Assembly (NCBI GenBank): GCA_002150815.3 | Contig: NDFF03000016.1 | Coordinates: 1-64,000, forward strand | Length of the DNA: 64,000 nt | Source of the DNA: Grammothele lineata | Taxonomy: Eukaryota > Basidiomycota > Agaricomycetes > Polyporales > Polyporaceae | Direction: 5' to 3' | Shown: positions 23,369 through 36,691 of the stretch, piece after piece | Layout of the letters: the number at the start of each line of letters is the position of its first letter | Numbering within the stretch: position 1 is the first letter of the stretch | Translations under genes and position numbers: made by a program | Notes under the pieces: generated by a model | What the model saw: only the letters and a program-made list of their open reading frames with translations | The model's database searches: none | Told to the model about the DNA's origin: nothing

Positions 23369-26094
23369 ATGATCGCAACCACCAGGAAGCGAACCAGAGA
23401 GGCAGCAGTAGACTCTCTAAAGTCCGAAGCCTCATCGTCCCATGCGGAGAGCGTCGACTGCCAGCAGGACTACCCGCCTGAAGACACTCCGGAACAGCTC
23501 CCCAAACGCCGCCGGAAGACAAAAAGCGATGCTAGGATTACGCGGCGACGTACTACCCGCGAGAAAGCAGCTTTAGAAGACTTGCCCAACTACCCGCTTG
23601 AGATACAGCTAGAAGTACGCATCGTCCATCTCCACCTTACCGCCCATGTTGTATGCTGATCACTAGCACCTAACATTAGGTCTTCAGGAATCTGCACCCA
23701 CGTGATCTTTATGCCCTGTCAACAACGTGCAGGGCGATTCGAAGATTTGTCTGGAGCAAAAGCAACAGCTCGCTGTGGATTGACTCCCTGAAGAACTTTG
23801 CTGACGAACTGCCCGAGCGACCACCATTCCTCAGCGTTCCCGCCTTCGTTCATCTTATATCCGCTTCCGTGTGTCACGTAAGAACCTTCTATGCTTTCTA
23901 TGCGATACCTCTCATCTGATGAGATCCCCAGGAATGTTTCCGGCGAGGTGTTCATGAGATTGTGTGGCCATGGTTCGCGCGATACTGCCCCGAGTGTTAC
24001 CCGCGTGTGTAAGTTCTATAGCTCTGGACTATGGCGACGCGGGCGCTGATAGATTCTAACAAGATCCACCGAAGTAGCCCACTGCAGGCACGTCTTCACC
24101 TTCGACCATGAGAAGTACGTGGATGGTCGGAAGTTGGAGGCATACTTCACTGTTGCGCACTCCACAATATGGACAACGGCACATCGTACCTCGAGGGAAG
24201 CATTCTGTCTTGGCTGGATCAGTTGGTCACTGCTGACTTTCAATGCAGGATTCTCAACGCGGAGCTGAGACTGTGGAATGAACAAGCTGAGTCCTGGAAG
24301 GACGGAAACATCTGGGATGCCCATCATCCCTCGAAGGTGTTCGTTCGCCAACGCATGGCGGAGGTTCGGAAACGCAAGAAGGTGGGCAGATGCTGTGGAT
24401 TCTTGAGTACAATCATCCTCACTGCTACCATTACACCTAGTACATCAACTCAGGGAAGAATTGGTCAGACAAGCAAGATGAGGCGAAGAAGGCGGATGCT
24501 GAGCGAGCGATGCACGAACGATTGCTACGGTTTGCATTAGGCTTTTTGCATAGACTTTTTCTCATACATCAATCCGTAGTATCCGAGACAAAATCTACGA
24601 CGAAGGCTGGGATGCGGAGGTCATGTATCTCGGGGAGGAGGAGTTTATTCATGAAATTTCCCAACTTCCCGGGGTGAAGCAGTTCGCCAAGTCTCCAAAA
24701 GAAGGTACGCTATCCGTCATCGAGCCACCACTATGCTCACAAAGGGCACCTAGACTGGAACAAGGTCTACGCACGCCTTCGTCCATTCCTCGAAGATCTT
24801 CGGCGCAAGCGCCATTACGAGGCGCGCGAGGCGATTCTTTGCCCCCGCCTTGTCGAGCTCGATACCGCCGTACTCGCGCACTATGTGCGTCTCCCTCGCA
24901 CGGCCGACATGGACTTCCGCCCTCAAATCGTCGACTTCGCGTTCATGCCCGAGATTCGCGCGCTTGCGGACGCCCCCGCCTCGCAACATGTCTCCGGCCC
25001 CGATTTTGCCGCCGTCATCCCTGACCTCGGCGCGCAATGGATGCTCGCGCGCGAGCGCGAGCTCAAGGATCTTCTCCTCAAGCAGCTGCAACAGCAGCAG
25101 GGTACGAACCCCGACCTTAGTAGTGGTGCAGACCACGTGTCAGATCCTTTCCAGCTTGCACTGGGAGTCTTCTTCTGCACCGGCGACTGTGGACAAGCGC
25201 TTCTACGCTACCCAGAGGTGCTCGCGCACGGGTGTACGCGCAAGGTGCGCGCTGCGGCGGTTGAAGCTCAGCACAAAGCAGACTCGGACCACTATGCGCG
25301 CGCTGTGACGACGTACAACGCGAGTCCCGCAATGAAAGCGTGCACGTGGGACGCGCGGTGGGACGGCTCGTGCGCGCCTTTCAACCTGGCGTGTTTTGCG
25401 GACGAGAAGGCGTGGGCCAAGGCCCTCCGCGCTCTATCGGTCGTGGTCCGAGCCATGGGGCTTGACCCGGATACGGCAACGTATGAGCAGCTGCGCACGT
25501 GCAAGACGAGGCTAGTATGTATGACGTGTAAGCGCAAGGGTGATGCGACGGGGAAGATGGTGTACGGATGGCAAGCTGCGGTGAGTGTCCTGTTCTAGGT
25601 TACTGCGATCAGACGTGTATTGAATAAAATACACAGTTCAAGCATACTATGACTGAGCAGATCTCTAAGAAAGGCGGGAAGACGGGCGGGCACACAACGT
25701 GGGTCCCCGTCAAAGCCCGTCAAGTGGCACAGGTTGCCCAGCTCGAAGCCGATGCAAAAACCAAAACGGAAGCCGGACTGTCGCGAGATGGCCGTCTCGT
25801 TTGGTCATGCGCGCTCTGCACAGAATTCGACGGGAAATGGGAAGCGTTTAAGCTCCACATGGTGGAAGCGTGAGTATACGCCTCACTGATTTAGTCATTA
25901 CGGACGCTAAGGTATTCTGATTGTTATACAGACACAGCTTGCCGGACGTTTCTATCGTGGAATGCGTGAAACAGAACAAGGCATTCCTTAACTCCGGTCT
26001 GACGAAACACGGTGCATCGGAGGTATACTACGCACCTCGCATCAACTTGACGAATCGACCGCAGAGCGTGGTCATTGAGATAGACTCTGACTGA
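23369..26094 (+). CDS. F-box-like protein with zinc-binding clusters and a C2H2-type finger
   Basis: It starts at MIATTRKRTREA with a basic, disordered N-terminus (PKRRRKTKSDARITRRR). An F-box-like segment, LPNYPLEIQLE then VFRNLHPRDLYALSTTCRAI, spans an intron. Next come CHEC and CPEC pairs (in frame across a second intron), a helical middle, a TGDCGQALLRYPEVLAHGC stretch, CMTCKRKG, and near the C-terminus a C2H2 match: CALC, 12 residues, H, 4 residues, H (split by an intron at about 25,871). The stop is at 26092-26094. F-box proteins recruit substrates to SCF ubiquitin ligases through Skp1; the zinc modules would recognise the target. Some internal exon joints between 24,010 and 24,640 are approximate. 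This family is common and expanded in wood-decay basidiomycetes; the target is unknown. Confidence 0.8.
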
Positions 26095-26604
26095 TGAGGG
26101 AACCGGATGAAGAAGTTGAAGGATGACTGCAAGCGCATCAAGAAACACAGTGCAAGGCGTACCTAGCGAGGTGTTTACTTCGAGAATGCAAAAGTGTTCC
26201 GATTTTCATGCCGACACCTTACGCTCCGCTTACATGTTTTGCTCATCTCATGTGTCTTGCCCTGTTCGTTACGTTATGATGAATGCCTCCATCGTCGTTG
26301 TGTGGCAAAATCTACATTGACCAAATAGCACAGAATACATCCATAGGGCATCGTACAGCCAAGAAGACAGGTAATAGATAACATACAAACGTTAATGGAG
26401 AACAAGTGATCCGAGTGTGCTACAGAAGACACGTCGGAGGGATGAGGATATATCGACGAAGCCAGCCGTTGCATATACGGCATTCAGATTGGTAAAGAAG
26501 AGAACGCAAGAGCTTCGCACGAGCAAAGGCCTTCAGCAACTTTCGGAATTGAAGTGGGCGGTCATGTAGGCGCTGCCCTGGATGCAAGGGTGACACAGCT
26601 TCGT
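26095..26604. other. Convergent 3' intergenic region
   Basis: About 510 AT-richer bases between two converging genes, serving as both 3' flanks. No gene or repeat is seen. Confidence 0.6.
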
Positions 26605-28060
26605 TCACTCGGGATCCGGCGAGGATTCTTCTCTCGCCTTTCCCTTGCCCTTGATGTCCGAGTGTATAATTGCAGCGCGCTTTCGGCTTCGTGTGAGCGG
26701 AGTTTTACCATCAGCCCCCAGAGAGGCGTAGTGCGCAGTCGTTCTCCGAGGGCGCGAGCGAGACGGTTGAACACTGGAGGTGCTCGCAGCTTGAAGACTC
26801 TCGAGACTTGCGTCATGACGTGGTGTCATTGAAGGTCGCACTTGCTCAGTCAGAAATGTGACGTTTTCCTTTTGCGGTAGAGCATCTTCTTGGTAGGTAC
26901 TTGCGAATGAACCGGCGCGTTGCGGATGCACTCCACCTAGGACATCGTCCCGGGCAGGAGAGTCGGTACTGCACACGACAGAAACGGGTCCCGTGGACTG
27001 AGCCAGAATCTGGACGCGCTGGGAACCACTCCCGGATGATACACCGGAGGGCGACGAGAAGTAGTCTGGTTCTAAGTCTTCTCGTTTTCTCTTTAATGGC
27101 GTTTGTGCAATATTAATACGCGGCTTCGGACGCAACGACCACGTTAGTCGCGTTCCTCAACCACATGAGTAAAGTGAACGCACCTCAATTTCCGACTCTT
27201 CTCTCCTCCCATCTTGAGGAAAGTGTGTGGTGCCACTGCTAGCGTCACACGTAGGTCCTTCTGACTGATGTTGCTGCACAAAGGTCGGCGTGTTCGGGAG
27301 GGTGGATGCACCAGCCAACGAGTAGGATCCAGTTTCGGGTGACAGTGCCGTTGTTCTAAGGGCATAGTCGAGGTGGAGGTCGAACTCACCTTGGTCCGTA
27401 ATAGGGACGTTACAACCTGGAGGGATACGTTTCCAGCCCAATACGACAAACACGACATCGTCTACGGCGCTGATAACCCGATGAGCGGTGGGCTGGGTTG
27501 GCTCATGGGGTAACTCTTGAGTAGCGTACGGATCCAACGGAAGAGCTGGAGGTGTGTATTCGGATAGGGCATTGGCGGGAGCATGCGTCGATGTAGAGGG
27601 AAGAGGAGAAAGTGGAGCGGCGGTAGGTGATGGTAGTCCAGGGGTAGGAGATTCCACATTTCCTAGCTCGGGGATGTCCTCGTGGGTCGTGGCCGTGTAG
27701 GCAGGAGACAAAGGGCTCGCGGTAGGAGATGGTGTCTGCTGCATACGAGAGTCGCTAGTGTTCCGCGTGTTCGCCACTACGGGTGGGGTCCGCCCTTCCG
27801 AATTGGGTACAAAGGAGGGCCCTGCTTCCGCTGAAAACTCGTACATAGCCCCACCGACATCCTCAGATAACGAGGATAGGTGTTCGGGGCTATACCACTG
27901 TTCCCCGTTGATGACAACCTGTGGTTGTCGGCAGTCAGCGAAGTGGGCACGCGTAGCGGCCAAAATACAAAGGAGTACAAACGTTTCCAGGAATAGAAGT
28001 CCACTCTCTCGGGATACGAGAGGACGGCCCTCTACGTGAGTGGGCTCTACCTTCGCTCAT
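26605..28060 (-). CDS. Unrecognised Pro/Ser-rich protein with N-terminal hydrophobic segment
   Basis: Two exons are clear: one ending at 27184 and 27123-26605, separated by a 60-nt intron with a CTAAC branch point that keeps frame (EIE then PRINIAQTPLKRKRED). The N-terminal part reads LLFLETFVLLCILAATRAHF, a signal peptide or membrane anchor, then VVINGEQWYSPEHLSSL and a long Pro/Ser/Thr linker. A more ordered piece, VDDVVFVVLGWKRIPPGCNV, follows. The C-terminal exon is basic (RSRKRAAIIHSDIKGKGKA). I place the start at ATG 28060 joined by a 43-nt intron; this is tentative because the intron is short. An anchored or secreted protein is possible, but the Lys/Arg tail also resembles a nuclear signal. 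I do not recognise the family. Confidence 0.6.
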
Positions 28061-29112
28061 GTCTTTGGCAGCGGATCGGAGTCCCGGTGAGGTATAGAAC
28101 GAGAACAAGGCGCAAGTACGGCCCACAGCGCCGAGCCGCGCCCCATATACCCAGCACGATTTGTGCATAGGCCCGCTCACCACAGATCGCTTCGTGGGAC
28201 CTCTCTGTCTGGCATTGTGCTTCTTAGCAACCAGCCACGAAGATATATATCGGGCAAGTTGGGTCGCGCCCATGGCAGACAGCGTTTGATGGACGTGCTG
28301 CGGTAAAGTATAAAGGCGCACTGACAATAGAAGTGGTAATATTCGTCTACTCTTGCCTTGAATCTCAGGCTTGCAGGTCGGATCTAGGACCTCGATTCCA
28401 CGGCAGCGAACTTCCCAACGACGCTGGAGAAAGATCCTGCTCGACGACAAGATCACGAGATAAACAACGGAACGCAAGGCGTGGGGGCGCTGATATCAAT
28501 GGCGCAGCTTTGCATCAGTATAGCTTTTCTAATGAGAGCGAAATGCGTACATGATTAACTCGGAGACACTGCAGATCTGAGAGCTGCCATTCCACGATAG
28601 TTGTAATCCCATAGGTCAACCGTTCACATTGCAATCGCGTACCAATTCCACAGCCTGACCGCGTGGAATGAACTGCCTATGAGGATTGTGAGATACGTCG
28701 GTGCAGTAGGTCAATATAAGAGAGATGGATGTCATGAGGACGGGAGTAACGCAAGGCGAGACTTGCATGGAACAAAGCAATGTCGACGGGCGGCTAACAA
28801 AAGCATCGAATGTCTCTCCGGAAACATCCGAAAAATGATAGCGCTCGTCAAGTGGTACTTGAAGATATGAGAACAGAATTCATTGCGAGCATGATCTATG
28901 TGAGTCTACATTCGTGAGCTATTACGATACCGAGAGATGTTCGTGCAACAAGAAGAAAACATGCAGAGCGTGGTAAGACATGATGAGGACGGTGATGATG
29001 CAAGAGATTATAGGGATATAGCGGAGAACTGCACAGTCGACTACTAGCGCTCAAGGCGAAGCATACGACGGAGGACCTATGCAACAAAGTAAGCCCGAGC
29101 GTGCAAACAACA
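28061..29112. other. Intergenic region between two minus-strand genes
   Basis: It contains the upstream flank of the gene ending at 26605 and the 3' flank of ACC1. Only short, featureless frames occur. Nothing else is seen. Confidence 0.55.
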
Positions 29113-32100
29113 CTAGAATGTGAACTGACCCTGAGAGCGAGTAGAGTTTTGCAAAGCGGCGATCAAAGAGAGCCTCTCGTCGTCGCCAAGGTTGTCGATA
29201 AGACGAACGAGACCGTCGATGGTCGCCTTCCGATCTTCGTTGGCGAGTTCCAGCATGCGACGAGCAAGGTGGTCGGCTTTCAGCTGCGCCAGAGTGTTCG
29301 TCAGGTCGAGCTTCTCGATAGCTTCGGCGATGATGCGCGGCTCCTTGACGTCCTCGATGCCGGCGATCGACTCCAGTAAGTGCAAGCGGTAGTCGTACGT
29401 CGACTCAGGGCTCGCCTCCGCAAGCTGGGCCATGGCGGCGGAGCGAGCGACCTTGGCGCGGACCGCCCAGTAGAATCTACGACGAGCATCCTTCCATGAC
29501 ATGGGCTTAGCGCAGCCCTTAGCTTCCATCCGTCCAGTACGGCTGGAATAACGACGTCAGCAATCGCTACTTGGGCGCAAAAGCGTTATCACTCACTCAT
29601 GAAGATCGGCGTACAGCAGCGCAATCTGCTTGTAGGTTGGCTGCAGCAGCGTCTCTCTCTTCGCCAATGCCTCCGTCGCAGCGGAACGCTCTTCAGGAGT
29701 CTTCGACGCGTCGGTGCTGTCCTTCTTGAGGCTCGCGTAGGTGGCATCCAAGCGCTCCATCAACTTCAGGATCTTGTCGCGGCGCATCTTAATCTCGATG
29801 ATGCCCTCAGGCTCCAGGACGCCGGCCCGAGCCTCAACGTCCGCGTACATCTCCATCTGCTCCGAGTTGATCGAGGGGTCGAGCACGACCCAAGCACCGC
29901 CACGGAGCTCGCCTTGAGGGACGATATAGACGAAGACAGGCTGCTTATAGCTCGAGAGACCGTCGACGATCTTCGAACCCTGCTTGAGGATCTCGTCGTA
30001 CATGTCCTGCTGACCACCGGAGAAGCCGCGCCAGTTGGCGAAGATGATGAGCGGGAGGCCTTCGCGGTTGAAGTCGAAGATCGCCTGAGCGGTCTTGTAC
30101 GCCGAGTTGGGGTACCACACTTGACCGGCCTCCATGATACGCTGCTCGAACGAAGAGGGGTTGGCGGGATCGGCAGGGACGATGCGCTCGATCGTGCGCG
30201 TCTCGACGGCGATGACGCCCATAGGGATGCCACCAAGGCGAGCACGGCCAACGACGACCGTCTGCGCCCAGCCGCTGAGCGTCTCCTGGAAGGATCCGCG
30301 GTCGAAGAAGCCAGACAGCCAGTCATTCGTCGTCTCATCCTGCTTGCCCTCAATAAACCAGCGGGGGTCGTATGGACCCTTCGGGGGAACGTAGCCAATG
30401 TCGCGATCCCAGGGGTCGGCGAGGTCCAGGGTGGGGAGCGAGGCGCCTCTACACTCGGGAACGTACGACAGCCATTCGAGGATATGGGTAGCACCCTCCA
30501 GGTCACTGCTAGCCGTGAGGTGAGAGACACCGTTCTTGTGCATGATCTGGGTACCACCGAGTTGAAGGTTGGAAGTGTAGACCTCGCGACCGAGCACCTT
30601 GTTGAGCGCAGGGGCACCGGTGAGGATGATAGGCTGACCCTCGACCTGGACGGCACGCTCGCCAAGGCGAACTAGGTAAGCGCCGATACCGACAGAACGA
30701 GCGGTGACGAGGGTGATAGTGAAGATATCGTCGTACGCGCGCGAAGTCTCGCCGGCGATGAGACCAGAGCCCTTCAAACATTCAACGCCCAGGCCGTCCT
30801 GGAGACCAATGATGTCGGTGATCTTGTGACGGCGCTCACCACCTTCCTCGATCTCGACGGTGCGAATAGCAGCAGCGGCATTCTCCTCGACCTTGAGGAA
30901 GTTCTCGTGGGTGAGATAGATGTACTCGATGCCCTTCTCCGGACGCTCAGGATCGCTCCACGCAACAGAGAAGAGGTTCATGACTTCCTCAGCCAGACCG
31001 ATGCGAGCGCCGGAGTTGGCCGAGAGGTAGATGCGAGGAAGGCCCTGATCACGAGCGTACTGAGAAGCGAGGAAGAAGAACTGGTCCTCTGCGGGGCCGA
31101 AGGAGCCGATCTTGTATGTAATGTCGTTGGCGATGACCACGGCGCGTCGACCCTCGGGATACTCGGGAGTGCGCAGAGTGAAGACCCATCCGACCATACC
31201 GACGGTATTATTGCCCGGCGCACGTTCGACATCCTGAAGCTGGTCGTGCTCGTCGAGAACGAGCTCGCGCGACTCGAAGATCTTCTTCGGCAGGGACAGA
31301 GAAGGGTTAAGAACGCGGGCCTTCGCCCAGACGTTGCTGAGCGCCTTCGAGAAGAGGTCTGGGAAGTCGTAGACGTAGGTGGTACCGATGATGTGAGCTT
31401 GGTAGCGTTTGGGTTGAAGCGACTCCTTCGTCGGGTACGCTTGGTGGACAGGCTGGAGGTGGAGAGGACCCTTCTCGCCGATGGACTTGAGGATCGTCGT
31501 GCCCTTGTCCGTGGTGATCTCCTGGTAACCGTGGTAGTTGACGATGAACCCAGAGACGTTCTCGATGACGCAACGAATGGGCGTGATGTTGCCATCCTGG
31601 TCCTCGAGAACGATACGAATCTCAGAGCCGGTGACGTGGAGGCGCCAGAGGCGCTTGCCATGCCGCTCGATGAAACCGGAAATCGCCTCCAAGACGTCGT
31701 CGTACGTGACCGGGAGGTTGTAGATGAAGTTCATGAAGATGTGGTTGCAGTCAGCGTTGCGGTGCTGGGCAGAGACGACCTCGAGGGCGTCTAGGATGGT
31801 GGTGACAAGACGATCCGTCTCGGTGATGAGGTACTTCGCGGTATTCATGCTGCCACGGATGCGACCCGGACGTACAAGTGCGCGGATGAAGAAGCGGTTG
31901 TCGAGTTGGTTCTCGCGAGCGACGCCGTGATAGATGTGAAGCTGCTTGCTCTCCGTGAAGCAAGGCGTGAGCTTGTAGTTGGAGAAACGGCTGAGCTCCA
32001 GCTGGAACGCGAGGGCGGGCTCGATGTGACGGATAGATTGCTCTTCGTTCCAGCCAACGCCAAACTCGCGGAAAGTGTAGTAGACGGGATACTGGCCGGG

Positions 32101-35100
32101 ACGACAGATGAGGATGGACACGCGACGAACGCCACGGCGGTTGAGCATCGCGCCGTGACTGTTGACGAGTTCTTGAGCCTTCTCGTACCACGCATCCTCA
32201 GACATGTCATCAGCCTCGTTGAAGATACGAAGAGCCATGTTGAGGACGTTAGGTGGCTGGTTGTTGGCACCGTAGCGCTGCTGGTACTCCATGGCGTCGA
32301 AGAGGGGGAGCGTGCTAGCGACCTTGTCAAAGCCACGCTTCAGTGCATCGAGATTGGGGAAAGACGCGATGGCACCAGTGCGGAGAGGCTGCTTCTGTTG
32401 GGCGTTGATGATGTACGTCAGGTCGCTCACGGAGGCCTGCCTGCGAGGAGGTTCACTGAACAAGATATTAGTCTATGTCAACTTCGGAAAGGAGAATTCA
32501 CTCACTCTCGGCCAAGACGGGGCGTCGACGGGGGAGAGTTGGACTGGCCAAGGTTGAAGCGCCACGTCATCACGTTGGGGGAATCACCATCGTCCATACC
32601 GTCGCCCTCCTCGTAGTCCACCGACATAACAGTGTATGCCTTGTATGCACGCCTCACGTAAACCTCCATCGCAGCTATACGTTATGTCAGAACGAGGTAA
32701 GTACAAGGCTGACTGCGAACTCACCGTGGATGATCTCCTGTTCCGTGAAGTTCCAGAAGGTAGGGAGCACGTCGTACACGGTGTACCTCGAGTCGACCAA
32801 TTCGCGCAGAACGTCCATCGAAGGGGTTCTAGAACTGCGTATAAGCATGACTGATCATACTTTGAGAATCATAAAAACGTACCTCGCGACCGAGCCAGGT
32901 TCGCCATAATAGCTGTTGGTGGTCGACGCCTTCAGGATGGCCTCCATCTGCGCACGACGCTCCTCATACGAAGGCATTTGGCAAGAGATCAAGACCTCGC
33001 GAGCCTTCAATGATACCTGCGTAGACGACCTGCAGAGCTCATCAGTATCCACGGAACAACAGACATGCAAAGGAACGTACCTTGCCTCGAGGGCAGCAAG
33101 ACCTTGCAGCACCTGGTATATGCGCGAGTTGGGGTCCGTCACGGTCAACCCGCTCGTCTTAACGTGCTCGAGGATGGCCATGACGAGGCGACCCTTCCGC
33201 TGCGCCATGATATGGCTGAGAACGAGCGCCGCGACCTTCTCCAGGTTGTCCTTGTTCTGCTCGCGGAGTGTCAGAACACGCGCCTCGATGCTGCCTCCGA
33301 ACAGCTTCTCCGTCTCCTCGTAGCGCGCAAGCAAACCCGCGATCACATCCGTCTCGTGGGCCTTTAAGCCGCCCTGGTAGCGATCAACCGACGCGAGGAG
33401 CGTCGAGAGCTGGGTGCGGAACATCGGGCGGTCTTGAGCACGGATGTTGTCGTCCATAAAGTGCTCGATGAGCTTCTTGATACGGTGCGCGGGGAACTCG
33501 GCGCCCTCCCCCTTGCCTTTCGCGAGGTCGATTGCGGCACGGATAGCCTCCTCGAGCTTCGCGGGCATACGACCAGAGAGCGTCGCCAGGATAGCGATGT
33601 TCTCAGAGAAGGGGAGCTCGGGGTTGTGAAGGACGTTGATGAGGTCCTTGAGGGTGGACGCCATCACAGCCTGGTTGTCGTAGCCGTCGAGGATGTTGTT
33701 GAGGATGTCGAGGTAGAAGTACATGCGTTGGTGAGGCTTGTTGCCGATGACGCTGGGGGTGCCCATGGCGGGGAGAAGACCTTCGAAAGGCTTCGCGTGC
33801 TTGACACGGGCGGGGTCATCAAGAGTGAGGATACCGAGGATATCGCCGGGCTCAAGGCTGACACCGGGCTGCTTGACGAACTGCACGATACCGTCCTCAG
33901 AAGCAACGAGCGGCATGTACATCTTCATGACCTATACGAAATTCATCAGACAACCTGTTCAAAAGCCGACGCAACTCGGCATACCTCGATCTCGGCGTAC
34001 TGCTCGCCAGCATTGATATGGTCACCACTCTCGACAAGGAAGCGTACGAGCTTTCCAGGACTGGGGCTGCGCAGCTGGGTAGGGTCGTTCTCCTGCTCGA
34101 TCAAACACGTCTTCGAGTCGATCATCACGCGCAACGCGCCGACTTCCTCTCTCCAGTAGACAGAATGGCTCTTGCCGTCAAGCAGAACCAGTAGGCCGCC
34201 ATCAGCCAAGCCTCGCGCTCCGACCAACGTCCGTCCGCCGTTGAGGTACAGCGTCCAGAGCGTGGGTGAGGACCGCGTGGCTGTGAAGGAGTACCGGACG
34301 TTGTCGTAGATGAAGTCGATTCCGAAGACAGTCTTGAGGACGTCGCGAGAGGGGACTTGGCCCTTGTCGAGGATGCGCTTATACTCGCTCCAGCACGCCT
34401 CCGCCGCGATGTAGGCCTTGGTGACGGCACCACAGATCACGGAAAGGGTGGGATCCGGGCGCTCAGCGGTGAGCTTGTCACTGATGAGGGAGTCGAGCCA
34501 ACCGGTGGTGATGGTGTTCTCCTCAAACGCCTGAAGTTGGAGAAGCTTGATGAGGTACTCGACGGTCGTTCGGAAGTCGCCACGAATGCTGAGCTCCTTG
34601 AGCGCGACGACCATGTTCTTCCTCGACTCCGCACGATCCTCGCCATACGCGAAAATGTGACCGAACTGCGAATCCGCGAATTCGTGGAGACCGCCAGCGC
34701 TACCAACGGAGAAGTAACCCCAGACGTTGGTGCTCGAACGGAAGTTGAGCTCCTGAAGGGACCCCGACGACGGCTTGAATCCGGCGTCCGGGTTCTCAGC
34801 AGTGATACGGACAGCGATGACGTGACCCTTGGGGCGGGGCTTGCGCTGAAGCTTGCACGCCTCAGGGTCAGCCATCTCGAAGTCGATTTCCGAGGTGCCG
34901 CTGTGAGCGACGCCGTACAGTTGGCGAATGTGGCGAATACGGTGGAGGGGAATACCCATGGCAACTTGGAGCTGCGCAGCAGGGAGGTTCACGCCGGAAA
35001 CCATCTCAGTCGTCGGATGCTCGACCTGAAGACGAGGGTTGAGCTCCAGGAAGTAGAACACGTCCTCAGCGTGGCTGTACAGGTCTACGGGCGATCGTCA

Positions 35101-36691
35101 ACGGTGGGACCAGGAGGGACAGTAAGGAGTTCACGCACATTCTACCGTTCCTGCGCTAACGTATCCGACGAGCTTCGCCAGCCGCACAGCAGCGCGCTCC
35201 ATCTTTTCGAAGGTGTCTGGCTCAGCGATGGTCACAGGAGCCTCCTCAATGATCTTCTGGTGCCGCCTCTGGACGGAACAATCACGGCCGAAAAGAGAGA
35301 TGGCGTTGCCGTACTGGTCAGCAAGAAGTTGGACCTCCAGATGACGGGCCTGGCCAGCAAGCTTCATGATGAAAATAGGCGATCCTGCGACGACATGAGA
35401 ATACGGGAAATGACTGGTTGAGAAAGAACATACCTGGAATCTCTCCCTCAACTGCGTGGAACGCGTTCTTGAACGCGTCCGCTGCCTCAACCTTACGGAT
35501 ACCCTTGCCTCCACCACCTTCCGATGCCTTGATCATGACAGGGAAACCGATTTCTTCCGCCCTGGCTAAGCCCTCCTCCACAGTTGTCACGCACGCGGCG
35601 CGGTAGACGTCGTCGGAGACCGTTACGAAGCCTTCCGAGGAGAGCTCCGTCTTGGTGATGCCAGTTCCCGACCACGCCATAGTTGGTACATCCGCGCTCT
35701 GCGCGACAATGGTACTAGAGATCTTGTCGCCGAGACTGCGCATCGCGCTGCCCGGGGGACCGATGAAGACGATCTTGTTCGCGGCGAGGGTTTCGGGTAG
35801 GCGGGGGTTCTCTGACGCGTGACCCCACCCGGCCCAGACGGCATGTACACCCGCGCGCTCAGCAACGTCGACGATGAGATCGACGTTCGCGTAGTTGTTG
35901 TTGTTCGAGCCGCCTGGCACTTCGACGTACCGATCGGCCATGCGGATGTACTCGGCATTGACCTTCAAGTCCTCCGGCGTGGCCATGACAGTGAACTCGA
36001 CGGCGCGTTCCGTCCCGAACGTCTCATAGCTCCATTGCCGGATGGAACGAATCTCCTTCACAGCAGCAATTCCTGTAACAGAATCAGCATGTTTTCGCGT
36101 CGCTATGTGAGCATCAAGACATACCGTTATTCGCAATGAGGACCTGTAGAGAACACCATCAGTCCATTGTACCCCAGACGCGATTATCAGAGGCAGGTCA
36201 GCACGCGCGCGTCATCCTCACGGCCGAAGAGCACGCGTGCGCGAAGTATCGGTCATACGCGTAAGCCTTTGGATTTAGCCGATACACGCGCATACAGCGA
36301 GGGTAACGCGAGATTCGACGAACGACAGCGCAAAGACAGCGACGCTGGGGGCACTACGAGCGAGTCCAGCGTCGGTGCCAGAGATCTCGTAGGACGCGTC
36401 GCACTGCGTGACACGCGCGACGCGTTTCCCGTGCACCGGTAACACCGTTCCCTTGATCCCCCGCGCGCCCGTCCAGATCCCCCATAGCTTGACCGCGCGA
36501 AGTGGTGCTCACCTTCGTAATGACCGTATGACCTCCATGCTGCTTGACGAAATCCGTAACTGGCCCAGACGGGGCCTTTTCGAGAGAATTACCGCCTGCG
36601 CTGTCTGTCACGCTCCGACTCGGGGTGAATGTGGGGTGCGATCGCACTCACCGATGAACTGGGCGACTCTAGAGTGATCGTAAGTGGACAT
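29113..36691 (-). CDS. ACC1: Acetyl-CoA carboxylase (cytosolic, multifunctional)
   Basis: It makes malonyl-CoA from acetyl-CoA, bicarbonate and ATP, the committed step of fatty-acid synthesis. Twelve exons close in frame: 36691-36652, 36595-36513, 36143-36125, 36072-35434, 35384-35139, 35084-33985, 33931-33081, 33029-32883, 32834-32725, 32674-32506, 32455-29597, 29542-29113. They total 6,693 nt and encode 2,230 aa, essentially the length of yeast Acc1. The biotin carboxylase part carries [30 protein letters not shown] and [15 protein letters not shown]. The biotinylation site is EVMKMYMPL, Lys about 712, split by an intron between E and V. The central ACC domain and the carboxyltransferase domain follow ([46 protein letters not shown]). 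Exon 3 is only 19 nt. The promoter lies in 36692-37328. Confidence 0.98.

Noticed and set aside
29599..31794. Plus-strand open frames of 358 and 322 codons within ACC1
   Set aside because: They are complementary to the highly conserved carboxyltransferase coding sequence and have Leu/Asp/Val/Arg-rich shadow composition.
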